From Catenaria anguillulae PL171 (taxonomy: Eukaryota > Blastocladiomycota > Blastocladiomycetes > Blastocladiales > Catenariaceae): DNA of 64,000 nucleotides. The position numbers and the translations under genes are program-made. Positions within the stretch are counted from its first letter, which is position 1, and the number at the start of each line of letters is the position of its first letter. The stretch is from contig MCFL01000030.1 in NCBI GenBank assembly GCA_002102555.1, positions 248,001 to 312,000 on the forward strand, given 5' to 3'. Of this stretch, positions 20,789 through 29,158 are shown one piece after another. The notes under the pieces were generated by a model that was not told the origin of the DNA, did not search any database, and saw nothing but the letters and a program-made list of their open reading frames with translations.

Positions 20789-21851
20789 GATCCGTGAGCC
20801 AGCCAACAAGCTTGATAAATAGTTTCTGGGGTCAGTACCGTCTCTTGTCGTCCTCCCTATTCTGCAGTATTGTGGTTCTTGTTGCAAATCATGGATACAT
20901 TCGTTGATGATAATGGTCAAATCGTAAGTTGTGAATAAACAACGGTACCGTATTGAAACGAAAAGCGAAGATGACCGCTGGTCACTGAATAGACAATGTT
21001 TTCCGGCGACAAGACGAGTGCTGCATGAGAAGTGCATTTTTCAACCTCCTGGCCCATTGCCTGTATTTCTCACTGTGTTGACACATGACTCGATGGCATG
21101 TAATCGAAAACCGATGTGATGCAGAAGGATGTGCAGACGGAAGAGTCTCGTCCATGAAACAGATCATCATGGACTTGTCCACATCATGTCCATGAGGGGA
21201 AAGTTGGCATGGTATCCGATGCAAGCGGTTGGAGAACTTGCCGTTGCCAAGATTCTACACGCATGCAAAACCAAATGACCATGCATGCATGACTTGAATC
21301 TTCCGTGCAAGTGTGGCAAACGCCACCCGACCCCGAGCGCCAGTCATCATGCAATCACCAACCTTGGCATTCAACATTTTGTCGTCTGACTCACCACGAG
21401 CTAGCGGACCACGAGGGTACTTTTTGTCTCACCGTTTCAAAGCAGCAGCAGAGCGAGAACAACGAGATCAACAAGATCAAATGCATTGATGAGCATGAGC
21501 GCGCATGAGCGCGCATGGTTTGCCGTTTCGTCGCCACATCGATTTATTTACCCGAAGATATTGAGTTAGAGCTACAGCGCGCCAGCGCCACCTTGGCGGC
21601 CAGTGGGTTCCGACCATGGGCCCGACCGAGGTTCAAGGACGTGCGCATGCCGTTGTGCCAAGCTCATGGCTGAAGGCCGAGGGAAAGCAGGGAATCGAGT
21701 CAATGACGGATGGCTACAAATACTGGCCGAAATCCCACCAACCACCCCCTCCATCGTCGCTCGACATCAGCAGCCATCCAAAAAGCGCAACGCTTTCCCA
21801 CCTTGTCTCCACCTCACCAACTCACCCGTGACCCAATCGCCTTCCTTTGCC
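20789..21851. other. intergenic, upstream of B3
   Basis: No gene seen. A TACAAATAC element at about 21715, which may serve as TATA box, and a GAGTCAATGA site at about 21697 precede B3. Confidence 0.4.
21494..21517. promoter_or_regulatory. two overlapping CATGAGCGCGCATG motifs upstream of B3
   Basis: CATGAGCGCGCATG occurs at 21494-21507 and again at 21504-21517, sharing the CATG between them, 335-358 bases before the B3 start. Confidence 0.4.
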
Positions 21852-22172
21852 ATGCGCTCCTCGACCCTCGTTGCCGCCGTGCTCGTTGCTTTCGCCGCAT
21901 TCTGTTCGACTGCCGACGCTGCCGCCGACAACAGTGCGTGGATCCGTCTTGTCCGAGTTCTTTTCGAGCAACCCTCTACTAACACATGACGACCCTTTTG
22001 CTTGTTGCGAAAACATCAAGGCGGCGGCGCGGTTGCTCCTCAAGTCCACCCGTGCGGTCCCTGGTACCCAGCTTGCATTCGCAGGTGCCGCCTGGGGTGC
22101 AAAAAGTGGTCGCCGGAAGACTGCCAAGCGTGCTGGGACGGGTGCGAGTGCGACAACATTCCCAGGGCCTAA
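21852..22172 (+). CDS. secreted 8-cysteine peptide B3
   Basis: Predicted 77-residue precursor. Exon 1 (21852-21933) encodes signal peptide MRSSTLVAAVLVAFAAFCST and ADAAADN. A phase-1 intron, 21934-22020 (GTGCGT...ATCAAG), joins to exon 2 (22021-22172). The mature sequence contains VAPQVHPCGPWYPACIRRC, then KKWSPEDCQACWDGCEC, and ends DNIPRA. It is clearly the nearest paralogue of B1, with the same exon-1 length. Spacing is C-x6-C-x3-C-x3-C-x7-C-x2-C-x3-C-x-C. The upstream motif pair and TACAAATAC box make it the best promoter comparison with the A genes. No known family is recognised. Confidence 0.72.
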
Positions 22173-22519
22173 GAGTAAGCGGCTTGTCACCCTAAGGATT
22201 GTTGATTGGTTGATGGCCTGTTCGCAAGTGTTCATGAAAGTCAGTTTGTTGAGTATCGAATTGAAATGCATGGCTACATTTTTGATGTTGTTCGACTCAC
22301 TCGCAAAGAGGAGCGGATTTGGGTAACTTGGAAGTGGTACAACGAGTTTGGCATTGAACGGTTTCATTGATAGTGTCGCTAGACAAACCAAGGGACAAGG
22401 GGGAATGAGCAATGGAGGGCCTAAGCTTGCCGGCGAGGACTTGTCCCGAGTGCCCGAACGGATGCAATGGTGGGTGTTGCTGACCCAGCGACCGACGGCA
22501 TGCTTGGATTAGTCGACTG

Positions 22520-23499
22520 TCAAGGGCGAAAAGAGTCAGCGGCGTGCGGAATCATGCAAGTTGGAAAATCGGGACCGAACAAACGTACGGGATTTGCACA
22601 GGCAAACATCCTCGCCTTGATCTCCTCTACACACACGCAATAGCACCAGCCCGTCAGCCAGTCAATCAATCCTCATTCCAATTACTCACGGTCCGACACG
22701 CACACGCAAGGCAAGCACATACATACCGATCTTTGCCTCACTCATCGGCACTACCACAATCGGATCCGCCCCACTTGCCCCACCCACCTCGCCCTCCTCC
22801 TCCACCGACTCCATCACCACGCGATCCACTTTGGCCAAAAACGCGGTGCGATCTCTGACCCACAAGTCTACCGCCGCCGCATTCGCACACTTGCTCCTGG
22901 GCACACTGCCGTCCGCCACGGCCGCAAACAACTGGCTCGTGAACGCATGCTTGATGGCCCAAAGCACGTGAATTGCGCGCGAGTGTGCCTGGTTCCAGTC
23001 AAGCAACAGGGCAAGTTGCCCCGGAACCTGCTTGGCCGTACTTGTTGTTGTTGTTGTTGTTGTCATCGGGTCGAACAGTGCCAGTGGGCCAGGGGCAACG
23101 AGTGGATGCAGGATCCCCGAAGGCGGCGACGTAAACACAACACGCGGTGGAGAGGTCGGGTAAGTCGCGGGAAAGTCGACGACAAACCGAAATGCGGCTT
23201 TAAAGTAGGGTCCAGAGGTTGGAAAGTAGATGCCGTGCCACCGGTCCGTGTACGTCGAGGACGGATGCAAGTACATGCCGCGTGGGCAGAGGGTTGGGTC
23301 GGCAAGCGATTTGCTGTCGATCGATGGGGTGTCAATTCAAGTCAGGGACAGGTTGCAAAAGTGCGTGTGGAAAGGTGGCAGGTCGACGGACAATTCAGCC
23401 ATGAGGGCATAGTGGCGAAAGTAGGCCGCCAACGCCGCGTCCTTTGCGAGCCCGCCACTCGCCGAGCCGGTCGATCCTGGGCTTGTTGTGGAGGACATG
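22520..23499 (-). CDS. AKTIP/FTS-like ubiquitin-conjugating enzyme variant
   Basis: E2-fold protein without the catalytic cysteine. In animals and Aspergillus, FTS joins Hook and FHIP proteins to couple endosomes to dynein. Exon 1 starts at 23499 (MSSTTSPGS) and contains AAYFRHYALMAEL, matching the YxxxYxLLAE start of the family. The middle exon has MYLHPSSTYTDRWHGIYF, GPYFKAAFRFVVDFPATYP and SGILHPLV in place of the usual HPN...C. A last exon after a GTATGT intron (ending near 22662) encodes EEIKARMFACANPVRLFG, stopping at 22520. The first junction is uncertain: the only in-frame GT-AG solution I found is a 36-base intron (about 23303-23338), unusually short. The length of about 270 residues fits the family. 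Confidence 0.65.
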
Positions 23500-24138
23500 G
23501 ACGTGCAATAAGGCGATCGGTTAAGCAAATGCGACGAGTGCTTGGTGGTGGCGATGTACATGGATACATGTATGGCCGTCAATTGTGAATTCGTCATCTC
23601 CTGCTTCATCTCAGCATATGTACACGCTTGGTAAGGCAAAGCCGTCGATCCGCCAGAGCAGCTGACCTCCCTTAACTTAACCACTCATCCAACAAGAACG
23701 TTGACACTTACAATAGAAGAATGGGTAGGTGATTTCATCTTAAAACGTCTTAGAAAGTAAGTAGGTAGGTGGAGGGGTGGGAGAAAGCGAATGTCAAGCC
23801 GAGGCCAGACTGGGGAGGGTGTGAAGAGAGTCGACAAACCAACCAACGACACACACAGTATGTACAACAAGAATCAATCATCTGAAAGAAAGAGGCGGGA
23901 AATTGAGGCAGATGGAAACGCATCCACACAATCAAGGCCGAGCGTCAAGGAAATGATGAGATGAAAAGAGGGGGTAAAAAAAAGGGAGGGTGGGAGAGAA
24001 AGTGTTACCAACAGCAACGACAGCAATGATTCATCCAACAACCTAAAAGAGAGTTCGATCGAGAAACGCAATACCGACACACACGCAAAAAAACACTCAA
24101 AGTAAACAACCGACTAAGGACCGATCTTGGAGTGGTCT
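23500..24138. other. intergenic between AKTIP-like and BTG-like genes
   Basis: Purine-rich stretches and short open frames only. It must contain the AKTIP-like promoter and the BTG-like gene's 3' end. Confidence 0.4.
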
Positions 24139-24936
24139 TTATTGCGGCGCCAGCGACGGCCGCCGTGCGGGAATCCCAGACTGTTGGCCAAAGTACGCGT
24201 CCACATCAAACTCGTCAAGCTTGCCATGGCCCAACTCCAAACTCCTCATGGCCCGCTGGCGAATCTCTGCGCCATGATCCACGGGCTCCTGGTGCTTTGG
24301 CGGCAAGTACGGGCGCGCCTCAAACAAGTGGACGGGCTGGAACCCTTCGACATCGCTCGTCGTGTACGCCACGAGGCCCGGGTTGATGGTGAGCGAAAAC
24401 GACACGGGAAGCAACGTGGGCAAGTGCTTGGGGTGAATGTTGCACAAGATAAATGCCTGGTTGAGGATCGGGTCCACGTGATGCTTGGGCAAGTTGGGCG
24501 AGTGCGTCAACGTGCGGAACCCGGCGCCCTTCTTGGGTGCGCGAATGTCCCACACTTCGGAAAAGCGCTCGGCCATGAGGTCGACCAAGATGGTCTTGAA
24601 TTCGTTGAGCAAAATGTCGTCATTGAGCCCGCCAAGTTCGAGCAGCTGGCACACAAATTCCGCCGCGGCAGCGAGTTCCTTGGACACGAGCAGGAACGAG
24701 TACACTTCTTGTTGCGTGTATGTGGCGGCAGATGCGAGCGCGGCCAGCGAGGCCGTTGACGAGGCCGACGAGCGGCGACGTTGCGGCACGGTCGCGTGAG
24801 GACCATTGTTGTTGTTGCCCGCGGCAAGGGCTCCGGCACCCGTCAGGAACGAGCGGTCGGGCGAGCCGGCGGCCGACGACGCAACGGTGGACGAGGACGA
24901 GGATTCAAAGGGAGAGGCGAGGGTGGTGGACATCAT
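24139..24936 (-). CDS. BTG/Tob-domain (antiproliferative family) protein
   Basis: Predicted 265 residues, single exon, start at 24936 (MMSTTLASPF). The first 75 residues are Ser/Ala/Asn-rich and disordered. Then comes a BTG-type domain: EFVCQLLELGGLNDDILLNEF, LVDLMAERFSEVWDIRAPKK, GAGFRTL, VDPILNQAFILCNI, and LPVSFSLTINPGLVAYTTSD. These line up with the family's box A (hWyp..P.kGsgyR) and box B (LP..l..WiDPgeVs). Animal BTG/Tob proteins bind the CAF1 deadenylase and slow proliferation by promoting mRNA decay; a similar partner here is inference. The tryptophan before the P-x-K-G-x-G-[FY]-R core is kept, while the box B WIDP is NP-like. BTG proteins are uncommon in fungi. Confidence 0.7.
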   Translation of the reverse strand: MMSTTLASPFESSSSSTVASSAAGSPDRSFLTGAGALAAGNNNNGPHATVPQRRRSSASSTASLAALASAATYTQQEVYSFLLVSKELAAAAEFVCQLLELGGLNDDILLNEFKTILVDLMAERFSEVWDIRAPKKGAGFRTLTHSPNLPKHHVDPILNQAFILCNIHPKHLPTLLPVSFSLTINPGLVAYTTSDVEGFQPVHLFEARPYLPPKHQEPVDHGAEIRQRAMRSLELGHGKLDEFDVDAYFGQQSGIPARRPSLAPQ

Positions 24937-26288
24937 CTTGGCTAGGTAGACTTGTGGAGTAGAGTAGAGTAGTGTTGTGTGTGTGTGTGGGTGGGAAAGA
25001 GGCAGTCGATCAAAAGCGTATTTACACGGCAGAAAAAACACGGGTTGTGGTTGTGGATTGGGAATCAGCTGAAGTTGGTGTGGAAGGTGGGAACGGAAAG
25101 TGAAGCGAGCCAGCTCGTGTCAACAAATGTCAAGAGAGAACGTCTGAAGGTATGGAGGGGGAGGAGGAGGAGTTGTGGATTGATATTCACAAGGACAAGG
25201 ACGATGGGCAGGGCATGAAGCGAGCGGGGTTGCTGGGTGCTTTAAAGTCGAACGAGAAGCACCAAGTGATGAATTGAATGAAGACTGGTAATGGAAAGCC
25301 ACGATCAAACGGCTCAGCGGCGCGGGTGGGTGGATGGAGCGAGCGCCCCAGCTTGAAATAAGGAGAGGAATGCAAGAAATTGGACCGCCACGCTGGAGAA
25401 TCGGTCTGCAACAATGGACGAGGTCGGTGACAGGCTGGCCGGCAACGGATTCTGTCGATGAATATTTGACAACAATAAAGGGCTTGAGAGTTGAACGGAG
25501 CACGGATTCAGCGGCCAGTGTGCGGCGAGTCAAGCAAGGTCATGAAATGGTGGCCACGGGGTGCTTTATGACTGTTGGTGTTCAACGAGGCGCGTGGGAA
25601 GCATCACTTCATGAATTGAGCCAACGGCTGACGGCAATGACGACTGCCGTTTGGCGCATGCAAAGTCTCAGTTTATTCTTATGGGACAAAATCTTCTCAC
25701 TCGTTTCGTTTCGGTGCAGTAAAGAATACCACACTTGTCGGTAACAATTACTTTCGACTTGGAGCTCGTTCGTTCCGCACACAGCACAGGGTAGGCGGAC
25801 ACACATCTTTCAAGGCGACGAGGTTGGTTGCCTTTCGAACAAGCAGTTGGTTGCCGTGATGCTCTTCAACTTGGCATGGGCGAGCAGCGGATTCGCATTG
25901 GTCACTTGTGTTACTCGTCGAAGGAAACGGTTGATTGCTTGTGTTTGCGCTCCAACCTCCCCCGCGATTCTATTTACACATTCTTTTGGACCACGTACCG
26001 ACGTAGGCGAGTCTACATACCCTGCCTGCTGATGGACAGAGGTCAATCGATATCAAGGCGTCCGTTTATCAGAGAGGAAATCGACCCTTGAAAAGAACCA
26101 TCAGGTAGAGTGAGAATACAACATGTAGACTCGTGGGATGTTATCAATGAGAAGAATGTGTGCCCAGCAGTGTGGGAATGTACAGGGTGTGGTGCTTGTG
26201 TGGTGAATAAAGATGAGAAATACAACAACTGTCTCCTCGCATTCAGAGATACCCGCCTCACACGACACACGTCAGTCCGTCATGACCA
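24937..26288. other. intergenic, 1.35 kb
   Basis: Several short open frames but none resembling a protein. It contains the BTG-like gene's 5' leader at the left; nothing further is recognised. Confidence 0.35.
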
Positions 26289-26655
26289 TCAACACACATT
26301 CAGGTTGCAATCTCTCTGGCACTCTGTGCATGCGACCGCAGGAATCGATGGGCAGAGCCTTGTGCAGCGTGACAAACAAGTGATTCTTTCCGGGCACGAT
26401 GTGGTTGCGGGGACGAGCGTGCCTATGAATGGATGAGCAGTGCCAGTGTAAGCATGTACAGTTCAATGATTTCTGGACGGCAAACTGTCGTGTGGGATGG
26501 GATCATGTCGGTATACCTGTAACGGATCGCTGTGGAGCTGGCGATCTGGGAGTGAGCGGCCGCAAGATCGACGTGGGAGCGGCATTGGTGGTGCCGGCGG
26601 CAAGCATGGCTGCGAGCAAGGCGAGCGAAATGACGAAGAAGGATGGCGAGCGCAT
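26289..26655 (-). CDS. secreted 8-cysteine peptide A3
   Basis: Predicted 90-residue precursor. Exon 1 (26517-26655) encodes signal peptide MRSPSFFVISLALLAAMLAA, then a Pro-rich spacer (APTSILRPLTPRSPAPQR). A phase-1 intron, 26423-26516 (GTATAC...TCATAG), joins to exon 2 (26289-26422). The mature end is CPERITCLSRCTRLC, then PSIPAVACTECQRDCNLNVC, stopping right after the last cysteine. Spacing is C-x5-C-x3-C-x3-C-x7-C-x2-C-x3-C-x4-C, the same frame as B1-B3 although almost nothing else is conserved; CLSRC recalls the CLSxC of A1 and A2. The Pro-rich spacer may be a propeptide, which is not shown by sequence. It is the most distant family member in the window. Confidence 0.65.
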
Positions 26656-27034
26656 GGTTTGAGTGCAGAGAACATGTGAGCGATCAGTCGGACAGTTGTT
26701 CGTGTGACCGCGTTTGAAAGAGGGCCACGGCGAGCGGGAGACGACGGCATGGGTGCCCAGGAGGTATTTGTACTTCTGGCTCACTGTGAGACCAAACGCA
26801 ATGACGTAAAACCCAAAGCAACCTCGTGGGAACGATTGGGCTCCATGAAAGAATCTGCGATCGCAAGCTGTTCAGCTCGCGAGCAACGTATTTCATGAAC
26901 TGCATCATCGTCGGAAGAAAATGAAGTGTCCATCGAACTGTATATATTTATTGCAGTGACAAAAATGCAAGCTAGAGCCCTACCCGTGCACCATGCGCCA
27001 CCTCGGCCCTAGTGTTTCGACCTATACGCAAGGG
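26656..27034. other. intergenic before PP2C copy 1
   Basis: Holds the A3 promoter; a minus-strand GTACAAATACC about 100 bases from the start resembles the TACAAATAC before B3. No gene seen. Confidence 0.4.
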
Positions 27035-28594
27035 CTACAACTTTGCACTCGGTACAATGCCCTCTCCCGGTCGCATTTCCAACCCGGTGGGCGTGGGCGT
27101 AATCTTACTCTTCATGGGCTCTGCCCGCTCAGGCAACTTGACCGTCTTACTCACCTCCTTGACTTTGTCCCCACCGCCATCCTTGCGATCAAAAAAGACA
27201 ACCACCACAGTGATATCGTCGCGATACCTGCGCGACAAGGGTGCGGGAATCTTGAGCAGCGACGCCACAAGCTCCGTGTCGCGAGCGCCAAAGGCGTTGC
27301 GCACAACGTGGGCGGCGGCATTCTTGTCTTGATGCGCCCAGTGGCCCTTTTCTTGGCGAGCGAGGTATTCGCCAACCATGTCAATGACTTGGTCGTTGGT
27401 TGCACGTTCCCAAAGCCCGTCGGTTGCGAGCACTGTGATGGTTTCAAACAATGCGTATGTGAGTTGCAAAGAATGCCAAAACAACAAAGCATAAAAGAGA
27501 GAGAATGATGAGAAAAAAAAAGTACCCATGAACCGATCGTTTTCATCCAAGACATACTCGACCGCCTCCGGGTGTGCCGTGACATATGGCGGCGTCTTAA
27601 AGTTCCTGGGCATGTGCTTGTACGGATACTGGGATCCTTCAAACACTTTACCGACCCACTCTTGGACATCGTGTGCCCACTTGTACCGAGCATCGCCCAT
27701 GGACCGGAACGGTTGCAATCCGCCCAGCACGCGCTTGCGCATAACAACCGTGGCCTCTTCGCCTGGATGCTCTGCGCGCATGCGCGCCACTTCGGCTGGG
27801 TTGTCTGCGTCGTGATCCCGTGTCAATGCCACGGCAGCATACTTGTTTGCCTCGGGGGATTGGCGGCGGCCAATGACGGCGCGACAATCGCCCGCGTGGG
27901 CAACAAGCAGCTTGTTGCCATCAATCACGGTTGACACGAGGACTGCGCCGGCCATGGCAGGCATGAGCATGGCCTGCGCCGTGTCGGGCTTGACGTGCGG
28001 GCCCATGGCTTGCACTTGTGGGGCCAATGACATGAGATCTGTGTCAAACTCGTCAAACGCCGCCACAAGTGCTTGCTTGCACTTGCCGTCGACGAGCAGC
28101 CGGCGCGACACGTAGTTGTGGAACACTTGGCTCAGCAGTTCCGAGCACTGCCAGCCTGCATGGCCGTCAAACACGCTGACGAGCACTTGGCCTTGGTCCG
28201 TGACACTGATGGCGTGTCGGTCTTCGACGGGGTCGTTGGATGCAACATAGGTCGAGTGCATTTCCAGGTTGGCCGAAGGCACGGACCACACGTGGGCGTG
28301 GTTGGAAATGACGCGATGGACAAATTGGGCAGCCGGGGAGAGCGACGAGATGCGTTCGCCGAGAATGTTTGTTTCGTTTGGATCGAGCGGCTTGGCGAGC
28401 GTGTCGTAGGCGAACCCGGCACCGGCCGCGACAGCGCCCACCAGAACGTATTTGCCAAGGCGGGCCATGTTGATGGCGGCGGTGGCGGGGGTCACGTAGG
28501 AGCGGCGAACGTGAGCGGCAGCAAACGGGGTGCGGGAGGCAGAAGCACAGGCGGAGCGGGTCAGGGAGGCGGCCGCGCGGGCAAGGAGGGTCAT
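27035..28594 (-). CDS. PTC5: mitochondrial PP2C phosphatase, PTC5/pyruvate dehydrogenase phosphatase-like (copy 1)
   Basis: Metal-dependent Ser/Thr phosphatase. Exon 1 is 27526-28594; an intron, 27433-27525 (GTACTT...TCACAG), rejoins at 27432, giving about 488 residues. The start is Arg/Ser/Ala-rich with no acidic residues, a likely mitochondrial presequence, followed by a possible TM (YVLVGAVAAGAGFAYDTL). PP2C motifs in order: VASNDPVEDRHAI, LVSVFDGHAGWQCSELL, VAHAGDCRAVIGRR, PFRSMGDARYKW, VLATDGLWERATNDQ and YRDDITVVVVFF. The metal-binding aspartates (DGH, DGLWE, DD) are present. PDP/Ptc5 dephosphorylates and activates pyruvate dehydrogenase E1. A paralogue lies at 34.3 kb; the two are divergent from one another and flank RAD21 and END3. 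C-terminal tail after KDGG is basic and variable. Confidence 0.85.
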   Translation of the reverse strand: MTLLARAAASLTRSACASASRTPFAAAHVRRSYVTPATAAINMARLGKYVLVGAVAAGAGFAYDTLAKPLDPNETNILGERISSLSPAAQFVHRVISNHAHVWSVPSANLEMHSTYVASNDPVEDRHAISVTDQGQVLVSVFDGHAGWQCSELLSQVFHNYVSRRLLVDGKCKQALVAAFDEFDTDLMSLAPQVQAMGPHVKPDTAQAMLMPAMAGAVLVSTVIDGNKLLVAHAGDCRAVIGRRQSPEANKYAAVALTRDHDADNPAEVARMRAEHPGEEATVVMRKRVLGGLQPFRSMGDARYKWAHDVQEWVGKVFEGSQYPYKHMPRNFKTPPYVTAHPEAVEYVLDENDRFMGTFFFSSFSLFYALLFWHSLQLTYALFETITVLATDGLWERATNDQVIDMVGEYLARQEKGHWAHQDKNAAAHVVRNAFGARDTELVASLLKIPAPLSRRYRDDITVVVVFFDRKDGGGDKVKEVSKTVKLPERAEPMKSKITPTPTGLEMRPGEGIVPSAKL

Positions 28595-28835
28595 TGTGCG
28601 AAGTTGCTTGCTTGCGTTGGTGCTTGGCGGTGGTTTTCAGGGATCACTGCCAGTCGAAAAAAAATCCGAGGTGGCGGATGGTCGGCGTGGGCGAGTCGAG
28701 GTCGAGGTCGAGGTCGAGGTCGTGTCGCGAGTGCGAGTGAGGGCACGGATGCATCAACGAGACGACGAGTCAGTGACGGAGTGAATGCCGATGGTAGGTA
28801 CTTACTGTATTGTATTGTATTGATCCATTCCAATA

Positions 28836-28880
28836 CGATACGATACGATACGATACGATACGATACGATACGATACGATA
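28836..28880. repeat. (CGATA)9 microsatellite
   Basis: Nine perfect CGATA units in the gap between PP2C copy 1 and RAD21. A short TATTG run (about 28807-28821) precedes it and nearly matches its reverse complement (TATCG). Confidence 0.9.
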
Positions 28881-29158
28881 AACGAGTGAGTCATCACATC
28901 CTGCCTGGTCGCGGCCCCGACATGCTCCGACCTGGTACGTTAACTGACCATCAAGTGCGCCGACGTTCCTCAAGCTCAAGGTGATGTCTTGACACAAAGC
29001 GAGCAAAGCGACTCTGAGCATTTTGACATTGATCCGACTGGGCCTCTCGCTCTGCTCTGCACTGCTCTACCATCTGTTCCTCTGTTCACCACGTCTCCGA
29101 CCATCGTGCCCCTCCAACCTCCAACCGGATCCGCTGAACAGCCGTGATCATCACGAAA

